Of a stretch of DNA of 64,000 nucleotides, positions 10,574 to 21,024 are shown in pieces. The stretch lies in NCBI GenBank assembly GCA_029953675.1, contig JAMWBK010000008.1, positions 620,001 to 684,000 of the forward strand, in the 5' to 3' direction. Under the pieces are notes generated by a model. It made no database searches and had not been told where the DNA came from. It saw nothing but the letters and a program-made list of their open reading frames with translations. The stretch's first letter is position 1; each line of letters begins with the position of its first letter. The translations under genes and the position numbers were made by a program. Origin of the DNA: Rhodosorus marinus. Its lineage: Eukaryota > Rhodophyta > Stylonematophyceae > Stylonematales > Stylonemataceae.

Positions 10574-12024
10574 CGTCTAATAAAAAAAAAAAAGGAGGAC
10601 GATGAACACGAAGCCTCCTTCCGGATCAGCCAACCCAGCTCAGTCTCTCCCCGCAACCCGCAGTCTGTAGTACCGTCCCTAGGCCTCTTCCTGCATTCTC
10701 CTCATAAAATCCAGAATGACATTCAAAACCGTTAACAGACAACATTCCATTGGATCCCAAATCAACAGTTAGAGCGTTCTACACCTAGAAATTTCCAAAA
10801 TAGAAAAACTCTCTTTGATAATATAATTATTTCTAAGCTTCTATAGGGTAGATAATCTAAATTTAGAATTATTCGGAACATATTTTGAGTTGCTCAGTCA
10901 TTTTCATCTCCGATCAATCCTTTTCATCCATCACAGCTGCTCAGCACCGCGCATGCCACCAGATCCGAAGGAATGCCTTCTGATGCCAGATGACTTTCGG
11001 ACGGGATTTACCTGCTCCTCTTATTGTACGCAGACGGGTCCGGGAATTTGCGGCGCAGAGTAGTGACCTCTTCTTGACATTCTTTCGCGTCGGTTCTTCA
11101 CCCCAATCCCTGGACGTTGGCGCTGTTTTCTTGTGGTTTACTTTTGGGATTGAAGCCCCACAGAGCTAGCATTGAGTTTCACCGTAGTTGAGAGTGTGGC
11201 ACTATCCCAAGCTAGAGTCAGTGCTTGGCCTGAAGGCTTCCCCCGCAACTATAGCTGATATGCGACTTGACGCCACAAATTCCCAAGAGATCGTGCGTGC
11301 CTTCCTTTTCCGAATAAATTTTCCAACGGGTGTGGATCCTATTATCCTATTTTGATAATTTTAGCCCTTCGAAGGAAACCATTGGAGGAGAAAAGTCGCT
11401 ACTGCAAGTTGATTAGTCAAGATACTCCAAATAGGTGTTTTATTTCGATACATTTTTCATCAAAACAGAAGTTCTGTGTCAGTTTTTCATCTTTTTTGAA
11501 AAAAACAACAACAAATGGCAGTTCTGTGTTGCCCTGAGGAGTCTCACTTCTTGATGGTCGAATTCTGGAGAGTCATCCGTCAAGACGGGCGACTCTTCTC
11601 TGAGGTATATATAGAGCCGCTTAGCCAGGGCTCAGGAATCGGTTAGGGAAGTGAGCTTGGGGGGGGGGGGGGTTTGAGGACTGGGACGGGGCAGCGGATG
11701 GGTTAGAATGTAAACGAGGATGGATCGATGTATTGATTGTTCTTATGTAAGTCCTTAACTTATGGGCCTTGCGTAGTATCTGGGTTTTGGTTCCACTGAT
11801 GGAATGGAAGGAGGGAAGAGGGAAGCGGGTGAGGTGCCCTCGGTTTTAGATGGTGTGGAACTCGGAGCCTGTGAGATAGAGGCTCCTTTGAGGGCGGTGT
11901 TCTGAAGTAGTCGTTTTGGCCTGGGCCCGTTCAAGGCTGGGACCTGTTGCTTTACTTAGGGTTTTTTTTCTAGCTCTCTGAGTGTGGAGTTGTTTCAACT
12001 ATTTAGCGGCAGATTTTTCTCAGT
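10574..12024. other. Divergent intergenic region between SARAF-like and NIPA genes
   Basis: The region includes an AT-rich centre at about 10795-10890 and a stretch of ordinary composition at 10900-11580 with no supported gene. From about 11640 to the NIPA start there is a G-rich leader containing a run of 14 G at about 11659-11672. Frames here are short and without family likeness. Confidence 0.5.
11606..11614 (+). promoter_or_regulatory. TATA box of the NIPA gene
   Basis: TATATATAG stands alone in GC-balanced sequence (GAGG before, AGCCGC after), about 410 bases before the NIPA start codon and just before the G-rich leader. Start of transcription would be expected near 11640, giving a roughly 385-base 5' leader. 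The assignment is by motif and position only. Confidence 0.5.
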
Positions 12025-13656
12025 ATGTGTCGAGGGATAATGTTATTGTTGGTTCTTACTGTTACAGCATGTGGTATGGAATGCGTGTCAGCCGCGGTTG
12101 TTCCAGCGGCCCCGCCTCCGGCGGAGAAGGTATTCGCTGTTGTAGAAACTATTGACTATGGCTCTGGGGAGGAAACGCAGGGGTTGGGCGGCTTTCAAGG
12201 AAACGTTTCTCGAGGATCGGAAAATTATGAAAGCTCAAGTTCGACACTTCCAAGAGCCGAGAAAGACCTCTCCATAAGTGTTCTCGGTGCACTGCAAGTA
12301 CCTTCGTGGAGTATTGGGTTGCTTTTAGGTTTGTTCGGATATAGCCTGGCAGGCCTGGGGATGAACTTAATTAGACTTTCCCACTTGGTTGGAGGATCGA
12401 GGAACGCCGCGGCCTTGGATAAATTGAAGGAAACCAGATTCAACAAAAAGAGCACAAAGAACAGATCCTCGGCTTTGTGGTCGATAGGATACGGGGTAAA
12501 TGCGATGGGGGGCTCCATCAATTCTTTGGGTGAGCAGCGGCCTTGGCTGAAACGCTGTGGATGTATTTTGGTGGCCCGATGGCTGCGGTATGCACCGAAA
12601 GATCTGCATCTGAACAGTTCGCTGCCTTTCCCAGGTCTTCGATTTACTGCACAGAGTCTTATGGCCCCTTTGAGCAGCGTTGCACTCGTTTCTAATGCTG
12701 TCTTCGCGACGTGCCTAAATGGAGAGACCTTGAGAATTCGTCGTGATTTGGGATCCATTTTTCTCATTTTCGTTGGCAATTGTGTCACAGTCAGCACTGG
12801 AAACCATGAGGGGTTTCAGAAACTTGCGATAGAGGAGGTATTGCTGGGTCTACAATCTTCTGACTCGTTTCTAGGACAGCACACTAATGAAGAAGCTGAT
12901 CTTTTTCGCACGTCTATCCACCCAGGTTTTCCAGCTCTGGACGAGGAAGCCGTTCGTCCTTTATTTAATTTTGACCACGGCGATGGTCGTTACACTGGCA
13001 TACCTCTACCAGAAGACGAAACGGACAATGGAAATAGAGGGAGGAAGAGAGCGAGCTCCCGCTGGGGTGTTGGTGAGACTTGGTCTGTGTCATGCAAGCG
13101 GAGGTAAGTCCCGGTACCTCAAGTATCATCGGAGGGCGACTCTCTCAGTGAAGCTTTGGAGATTGTGGCTCATGCATTACGCTGGAACGTTTGTTTCTTC
13201 CTTCCTTACGTAACAGCTGTGATGTTGGGGGTGAACAGTGTTCTGATCGCGAAGTCGCTCATGCTAGTACTCTCAGGAGGATTCTCAAACTTCCTGCGGC
13301 CCAGTTTCATGCTGTTGACTTTTCTGTGGGCTACTGTCACTGGATTTTGGCTGTACACACTTAACAAGCTGCTCCGAGAGTACGATGCGCTTTTTATTGT
13401 CCCAGTCATTGAAGTGAGCATCCGCACATCATTGATATCGCGCTTTGCTTATCCATTGTTGAACCTAGGTTTTCTGCTTTTGTAGGTGACGTGGAGCTTG
13501 ATGTCCATGATCAGCGGTGGCATTTTCTTTGATGAGTACTCGAGTATGCATGGAAGTCGTCTTGTGATTTTCTTCGTTGGTGTGAGTTTCAACGTCACAG
13601 GAATATGGCTGATTGGACACGGCAGGGAGTCCAAAGGGGAGAAGTCAAATGTCTAA
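12025..13656 (+). CDS. NIPA-type magnesium transporter (DUF803 family)
   Basis: NIPA proteins are multi-pass membrane proteins that carry Mg2+ and other divalent cations. Five exons (12025-12529, 12635-12837, 12875-13103, 13217-13413, 13486-13656) join to 434 residues. A signal-peptide-like start (MCRGIMLLLVLTVTACG) and a 70-residue acidic, proline/serine region precede the membrane core. Family blocks are WSIGYGVNAMGGSINSLG, SLMAPLSSVALVSNAVFAT, GNCVTVSTGNHE, VMLGVNSVLIAKSL and NKLLREYDALFIVPVIEV. The end is hydrophilic and basic. The signal-like N-terminus is unusual, since most NIPA proteins start directly with the first helix. Intron 2 is only 37 nt (GTATTG...TTTCTAG), and its removal is required to keep frame. 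A TATA box lies at 11606. Confidence 0.85.
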
Positions 13657-14280
13657 CGTGCTCGCACGTTTTCACGGAAGCCCTTAAAACGTGTTCCAGC
13701 GGTGCACAAGTTTTCAGTCAGAACTCAAAAAAAGGTCGGGTTTCTGAGTTTCATCACTTGGCGAATTTTCCTGAGCCGCAGGCCGCCGCGCGGAGATGGG
13801 ATTTCCTGGATGGCTCATAGCGCGCTTGCACTAACTGAATTAATTTTCGTGGTTAGCCTGTAAGGATTAGGCATAACTAACATAACTGACTGTATCGTTG
13901 TTCTTACTTAGTCATTTACTTTCGGATACAACTATAAACTGTCCAGTTTGTAACTCACCTTGCCAGGGCAGCGGGTAGTTTGCTTGGACAACATTGTTTG
14001 CTACTTACATTATATATAAAGGCGTTTTTAGTTTCATAATACAAGGATAAGTTAAATTAGCGCTTAGAAAGGGCCAAGCATGCGTCGCGAAAAGTCAACG
14101 AGGGTTGTACCCATTAAGTCGAAGCTTGACATACATGTGGAACCTGGACCCCAACGAATACCATTTCCGAAATGTCTTTGAACACCGCCGGGAACTGAGT
14201 GTTTGCCTTAGGGAGGAACAGGGGTATAAAGAGCTGCTTCAAGAGGATTCCATACTCACCCACCAAGATTGGGTCGAAGG
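13657..14280. other. Convergent intergenic spacer
   Basis: This lies between the 3' ends of the NIPA gene (+) and the HAD-like gene (-). It contains AT-rich sequence near 13990-14060 and short frames with no likeness to known families. I see no gene or structured element. Confidence 0.5.
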
Positions 14281-14999
14281 TCACCGAATGAGCTTGATCT
14301 CCGAGCTGCGATCTGCTGTCAGTATGTCCTCGAACCGCCTGAGTAGAAGGCTGAGCTGTGAGCTCAGAACTTCAAGCGTTGGATTTGGCGCGAGCTTGAC
14401 TGCCTTTATACGAGCATTGGGAAGCTTCTGCTGCAGCTTGTGCGCAGCATCCAGCTCACAGCTGCCATCCCCAAGAGATACAATGTTCACCTCCTCGGTG
14501 TTCGGAAACTGTTCCCTCACGTACTTGTAAAAAGCAGTCATCTTGCAGTCGGCATCATGAGTAGCGCCAACGCCTGCAGTACAATGCTGTGCGTAGATAA
14601 CCTGACCAGGGAAAACATGCTGTTTCTGTCAACCTGAGGAGCTAGACGTCCACATCCAAATAGATGCGGATTACTGGCCGGCTTTGTTACCTTGACCTTG
14701 AGACCCAGGAGAAGCGCTTTGACTTGGGGCATGAACTGGCTCGATGAGTCATCAACCCAGCCGGGTTGAGAGTTTGTGATAATTGCAATTGATCCGTACT
14801 CTGTTGCAGTTGCAATAAACTTGCAAACAGTTTTCTCCAACACAAGAAGTCCGTTCTTCAGTCCGGGAGGAATACTCATCTGGTCCCGTTTGACACCGTG
14901 CAGCCGAAGGACGGTCGACGGCAGAATAGTATCATCCCAATCCAAAAGAATAACTTTGACACCCAAGATAAACCCAGATTCCGCGAATCGTCGTAGCAA
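14281..14999 (-). CDS. HAD-superfamily phosphatase-like protein, N-terminus unresolved
   Basis: The last two exons are clear: one ending at 14691 on its 3' side and reaching at least 14999, and 14281-14625, with a 65-nt intron. They carry HAD motif I (KVILLDWDDTILPS, nucleophile Asp and general acid Asp) and motif II (IAIITNSQPGW). A later block, VNIVSLGDGSCELDAAH, could hold the motif IV region. The protein would hydrolyse phosphate esters; substrate unknown. The first exon is not fixed: ATG at about 15179 opens MTYRSSDERHGQPVRTNSRL and reaches a donor before a (TA)n tract, but the phase to the next exon did not close. The frame at 14999 itself has no ATG. Confidence 0.7.
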
Positions 15000-15058
15000 T
15001 AAGAAGACGAAAAAGCTCGATGTTCAGCTCAGGTACACAAGAAAAAATAAATCATATG

Positions 15059-15083
15059 TATATATATATATATATATATATAT
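15059..15083. repeat. (TA)n microsatellite
   Basis: About 12 uninterrupted TA units, probably within the first intron of the HAD-like gene, just upstream of its pyrimidine-rich acceptor region. Confidence 0.9.
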
Positions 15084-15199
15084 CCTCGAACAACAAAAAA
15101 CTCACTTGTCTTATCAAGTAACCGACTATTCGTTCTGACGGGCTGGCCATGCCTCTCGTCAGAAGAACGATAAGTCATGCTATAATAAGTCACCGAGCT

Positions 15200-18100
15200 C
15201 TGACCCAACTCCATCCCAAAACCCTCAAAACTCAAAAAAAGCCCACCAAAACGAAACCAACACACACAGCTTACTGCAAAACAAAACGAAAAACAACATA
15301 GGACGGTACCCTGTCCTCTTATGACCTTCCAGACGAACTCATAGTCCTGACAAGTACACCCCTCCTCAATCTCCAAATGCACTCACGAAAATATCCTCAT
15401 ATAACCCCCAGACCAAAGCAACTATTCTTCCGCACCTGCGAAGAAAAGGCTCCCCATCGCAGTAAAATCCCAATGCTCCCAATCCGCAACCTTCCCTGAT
15501 CCCTTTCCCAAAATTCATTGATTCCCTCTGAAAATTCCTAAATCAGTTGTTTTTGAATATGACCGGTTTATCCGTCACCCCAAAAATAACAAGATAAAAA
15601 CAATATGATATATCTTCAACGAAATACTCACCCTCTATATTTCCATAAGTTAAAATGTTAATTAATTAAATAATAGAACTTTTTTATCGGAATCTTTGGT
15701 CCGGAGATAAAATTCTCGGAGGGGGGTTAAGTTGACATATGGATTGTTCTAACCTTAGGTTGACTTGTATTGTATAGTAGGTATTTGTGGAGTTGGATAC
15801 TTTCTGTAGTTTTGGAAATTTTTGATTGGTTTGAGTTTGAGATCGTAGATATGATAGGATAAACGGTTTTGTTTTATCGGATTAACTTTGGCAGTGAAGC
15901 TTGTTTCGAGGGATGTCTGGGGGTTCACTATTAGGGATTTGATGTGTAATGGAGGGGTGGCGACGTTGGTTGGGGTGCAATTGCAATTTTGCTGGCGATC
16001 CGGATTTTGTTCAGATTTTTGCTCGGCTAAGCTTTGTTTGAGAGATTGATTGGTCTAGTCTATATGGGCTGGGTAGCTTGTGCGGGGGATCGTCTGCTTT
16101 CTGGGACGGGTGGAGCTGATTTGTGCGCTCAAGAGAGCACTGGGGTAGCTGAGTAGAAAGCTTGCAAGGGAAAACGGAAGAAAATCGATTAATCCTCCCC
16201 CTTATGCATTTGAGTAAACACACACACACACATATCTATATATTACATATGCAACGTCCCCTATAGACGCACAAAAAGGAAGAAACCGCACTACGATTGC
16301 GTTCGTTCTTCAACTTTGCTCGTTTAGATCACGCCGTTGGACCCAATTGTACTATAATCATCCAGTAGAATACTAAAGAGGCTATATTCTGTTCCATATC
16401 TCCCCGTTCTACGACATAGACGTTCACATTCACCACAGGACTGATCACCATTCAAACAGACGGTCACCCGCACAGCGAAGGTGGGACAGTCCCACTGGGA
16501 CATCCTCGGCCATGGCTTGGCCATAATTTGAAACTGATTGATATATCTCTAGAATACTATCAAAATACATTCTCGACATTGTCCAACCAGATGACGCTAA
16601 ACCTCATTCGGGAAACATGATATCTTCAAAAACAAAACAAAAACATACTGACTACCAAATGTAGCCAAAATTCCGTTACTCACGCGGATGAATTTATTTG
16701 TATTTCATTGGCTTCGATTAAACGAGGAAACATAAAATCAGAATCCTCTTGGCATATTTGTTGATGAATTCCTTAAATAAGTTATATTCAATATAGAAGC
16801 AGCCAAACAGAAAACAACACACTTGTGATTTTTACTATTTTATAGAAAAATTACAGGATCACAGAAAACATCCTCTGCTTACCAGCCAAGCATTTAGCAA
16901 CGCTTGACGGAAATAGGATATATTTTCTTAAGAAAAACATAATCACATTTGAGCTCCCACCCTTACTATTTTTTTGGTCTGAAAAGGAATATGAGACCAG
17001 GCAAACCAATGAGATACTCGAAAGTATATATCATTTGGCGAGGTTTTTATAGGCCATGCATGATTTGCATAGCTTGGAGAGGATTTTTCTTTTTTTTGGG
17101 TGTTTCGCTTCTTTCGTAATACCTAGGGGGATGGAAGAGGGTCGAAAGGTGACGCATGATTGATATTATTGAATTCATGTAATGTTCTGTACGTATTCTA
17201 GCCTTGCCCGGTTTGCAATTGGATATCAGTTTGGGGGTGGAAGCAGAGGGACATTCGAAGATGATTGATTTCATTCCTATTTCTGTTCGTTGATTTTAGA
17301 TTAAGGAACTGTCACGGTCTAAATAGTCGTCCGCCGAGCGTCCAAGCAGTACGAACCCTGCCACGACGAGTTGACGTTGAAGGCTGAGAAAGGGCAAAGT
17401 ACGCAAGTTTGTTTGAGGTGTTGGTGATCATAAAGTGGAATACGATCGGATGAATCCATCTCCTTGGTCTTTGATATTAAAGGGAAAGAAAATGATCTGA
17501 TCTAGCACCCAACGACAAGACAGTTCCTGGCGGGTTAGAGTATCGAACCTTGCAGAAAGCTCGCTAGAGCAAATGTACAGCAGCCCTTGTCGCGATATTG
17601 ACATAAAATTGATAAAAGACGTCCGGTTTCCTGTCAATAGGACACCAGAAAAGACTACCAGCAAGTGCCAGGAGAGCGCTCACCAGTATCACGAATTCCA
17701 GACTCTACCAAATCGCAATGCATCTGACAAAGAAAAGCGGACAATAGTCAATCTCAACGGACATAGATAGTCGCACCCAAAAACCTGATCATCGAAGGAC
17801 GAAAAAGGTTCCTGTCGCAACCTCGTCTCCCTCACCCTTCTACCCGAACTAAGCACATCCACTACCCGACCACACCTGCCCTTCTTTTCGGAATAGAAAC
17901 TTCCAAATTAAGCATGCGTTATCCATAAAACTCTAGTCAATAAAATATTGAATAATTGTAAATAATACGTATATTCAGTCATTTACTACTTTTTTTTTTT
18001 CATGGGTGGGGTTTCGCCAAAAGGGGTACATACTGCATGGCTTTTGGTGGTCGGATGCTGAAAAGAGGGCGGAAGGTGGTTGCGAGCGGGGGAGCTTTCA

Positions 18101-18423
18101 TAAAGCGTACTTGAGGAGGGCGGGAAAGATTTACATTATTAAAGGTTTATGATTTGGATGTGAACTGGAAAGTGAAAGAAGGAACTGAGCGGTGAGGTTG
18201 TTCGTGTGTTTTTGTTCTGGTGGAGGTGTGAAAATGGATTATGGGGAGGTTTTAGGAATTCGGAAGGGTTGCATGTTTTCGGGAAGATGAGGAGGTTGTA
18301 GCGATTTTCTGAGGTGTGTGGTTGATTTGTTTGGTGAGCCGGGAGGAGGAGGCGAGAGATTTGCCTTTGTAGATAGGGTAATAAGAGTTTTGGGGTTTTT
18401 GGAGGGATTGTTTTTAGTTGAAC
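15200..18423. other. Long intergenic region, two strand-skew modules, no firm gene
   Basis: C/A-rich sequence (15200-15550) changes through an AT core (15590-15710) to G/T-rich sequence (15720-16150). A second such switch lies at about 17760-17960 (C/A) to 18000-18420 (G/T, the sigma-factor leader). Two minus-strand frames might be exons: 16324-16524, ending with a Cys-rich piece (NGDQSCGECERLCRR), and 17428-17700, with coding-like composition. Neither could be built into a gene, and I recognise no family. Confidence 0.4.
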
Positions 18424-19669
18424 ATGGGCGGGAAGGGTGAAAGACCCGGGTTTTTGTGTCCCTTGGCTTGGACTGAGAATGGATTTAGTGCCAAGAGGAA
18501 TGTTTGTTGCTCTTTGACAGCTGAGCTTCCGGTCGTGTTTGCGAAGACACAGGCAAAGGCGAAGGTTGTGACTGACGAGCGAGAGGTCCGGAAGGGTTCA
18601 GTTAAGAAGCGTTTGACTGAGAGGAAAAATGGGGAATTGGATGAGATTTCTGTTCGGCAGAAATTGATTACCGATCATGCGCATCTAGTACCGTTTCTTG
18701 CGAAAAAGTTAGGATGGGCCTCCTCGCCGCACTTTGATGATATTGTACAGGAGGGACTCTTGGCCCTTATTTTTGCAGCTAACAAGTATGATCGGAATAT
18801 GGGCAGAGTGGCATTTAGTACGTACGCTTCGTATTGGATCAGACAGGTAAGCGTTGGGGTTTCTTGTGTTGGGTCGTTCCCGAAGTTCGATCTATTGGAT
18901 AGCTGAGGTCAGAAAATCTCTTCATGTTGAACAGGCAATGAAGCGTGCGCATATTAAGTCGAGTCTGCTCAAAGTTCCATTTCGTAAATTTGAGCTCGGA
19001 AGGCAAGTGCAGAGAGCAAAGCGAGAACTACAAGTGCAGCTGGGAAGGGGTCCGTCTGAAGCTGAACTTGCCGCGCATCTGACATGGAGTGAGGAGAAGA
19101 CATCTATGGGCATGGATGCTGCCTCAGAGGTTCAGGTATGCGCGTGAAAGAGGCGATTCAGTCGCGTTTGTTGAATCTCCAAGTGCCGCTCTCGTACTAA
19201 GATTTTCTTTTGGTTTCATTTGAACAGAATTCTTTTGGTTTTCTTAGTTTGGACGAGGTTAACGAGCACGATACCGATCTCAAGACCTTAGTGGAATATC
19301 GTCACCTGAAATCCATCGGCCACGCTCCAGACAATCGGGAAGCAGCGGAGGCGATGGAGGAGGTTGAACGAATTCTGGAGTAAGTAGAGGAATTCTTGTT
19401 GCACTTCTTTTCAAAGAGCAGTTCGTCGTTGGTGTAACTTTCTAACGGGAGTCCGTTGATCCGTACTTTACAGTGAGACTCTGTCGCCAGGCGAGAAGGA
19501 AATCCTGCGTTTGGAGTTTGGTTTGGGCAACTCAGAGGTGAAATCTAAGACGCAGCTTGCTAAGGAAATGAATACGTCCGTATGGTACATAAACAAAGCA
19601 AGGAACAACGCCATAGAGAAACTCCGCGAGAAGAAGGAGGATCTAGTGCCGTTATTGTCCGCTTTGTAA
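18424..19669 (+). CDS. Plastid RNA polymerase sigma-70 factor
   Basis: Nucleus-encoded sigma factors give promoter specificity to the bacterial-type plastid RNA polymerase. Four exons (18424-18846, 18935-19135, 19228-19379, 19474-19669) make 323 residues. Start is ATG at 18424; an upstream in-frame TTG is not needed. A 65-residue basic, Ser/Lys-rich lead is consistent with a transit peptide. Region 2 reads LITDHAHLVPFLAKKLG, FDDIVQEGLLALIFAANKYD and RVAFSTYASYWIRQAMKRA, including the core-binding and -10 helices. Region 3 follows (LGRGPSEAELAAHL). Region 4 begins LSPGEKEILRLEFGLGN, but its recognition helix is MNTSVWYINKARNNAIEKLR, lacking the usual RVRQIE run. It is short for a plastid sigma and lacks a long central insert. 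A G-rich leader precedes it. Confidence 0.9.
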
Positions 19670-21024
19670 ATAATGCGAAACCGGTAGATGAAACGAAGGC
19701 ATTTGCGCGACCACTTGTATTGATATTTCCGAGTTCTACGAGCTCACAAATTGTATTGAAAGACAACCCGTAGATAAGATAAACAACACAATTTTGAAAG
19801 TTGGCAGAAATCTTGTGCTTGACATCGCGCTGAGTCGAACATGCCTTCTTCAACTCCTGAAGCGCTTCGCAAAGCTCGCAAAGCCCTTTTCGTGGCTAGT
19901 ATACAGACATCAATTGCCGAACTTTGAAATGCCATAGTCGCTTCCAGTCCAGTCACACCGTCCGAAATGTGATTCATTAGAGGAACAATTTTGTGGGGAG
20001 GGCCCTTTCAGCCCCCGTATCGTACACGGGGGGTAGCCGTGTTCAGCCCTACTTGGGACGGAGCTGGTAAGTCCTGGACATGCGGTGAAAAGGGCGAGCG
20101 CGCTCAACCCGTTTAGCACCGGGATCAGGATATGGACAGTTGTTGGTGAGGATAGACATCCCAAATCGTCACAGATAGCCGATCAGACGCGGCAGCTCCC
20201 TCTGACTAACTCCACCGGCGCACGTTCTAAACCCATTAAACTACACAAGCCAAGACACACAACACAGCATCTAAAAGTAACTGACAGATGGGGTGCCCGC
20301 GAGCAGACTTCCGGAGCGATGCAGCCAGCAACAACACGGACGTACGCTCTGATCAATTTCGGGTGGAGCGATTGAGTGACTAGCAGCAAAACAAGTTTGT
20401 CGTCTCTATTGATCAGAGTGACTTCATCGCTGCAAACTCCACTTCGCAGCTCATCCGAGCCAAGTTCTCAATTGTACGGTAGTACACTCACAAAAATGTA
20501 CTAAGACAATAATATCCAGAAAATAAGTGAAAATACAAGCACCCGCAAATTGTCTCTCAAAAAATGACTTTGCGTGCATCTCGAGCCCCACGTCAACTGG
20601 TGTTGTATGTCAGCAAACCGCAAAGATTGAATTTATAAAATAATAATCAAGTTTTCATGGAAATGGCGTTTCCTTTTGGACGTGAAACTCCGGGTTCGCG
20701 GAGAATGTCGAACGAAAAATCGAAAAATGGACAATTTATTTTTACTATTTGAATGTTTAGGGGAAGGAGGGCCATTTTGGATGGGCTTTGAAATGACCTT
20801 TCTTTTAGGTATAAAAATCTCTGCTCAAGGGGATTTGGTGAGGGGATGGAGGAAGAGCAGTGCGATCACAGTTTGGGTTTCTGTTTCTCACATATCCTAT
20901 TGTGTGCTTGGATTTGTTGTTTTGGTAGAGGGGGTGTTGTCGTTTAAAAGAACGACCGCTTCCTGATGTAGATTGTCATCGCAGATCATCGACAAATATT
21001 GGCACTGCGTTTGCTGGCTACAAT
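19670..21024. other. Spacer between the sigma-factor and PPR genes
   Basis: Ordinary composition to about 20400, AT-rich at 20480-20660, then G/T-rich leader sequence before the PPR gene. Frames at 20085-20375 and 20676-20966 start on weak codons and show no family likeness. A TATA box is at 20810. Confidence 0.5.
20810..20817 (+). promoter_or_regulatory. TATA box of the PPR-like gene
   Basis: TATAAAAA in TTTTAGGTATAAAAATCTC, 208 bases upstream of the start codon at 21025. Assigned by motif and position. Confidence 0.45.

Noticed and set aside
12225-12797. 190-codon minus-strand frame opposite the NIPA gene
   Set aside because: The plus strand here encodes the conserved NIPA membrane core; the antisense frame has no family likeness.
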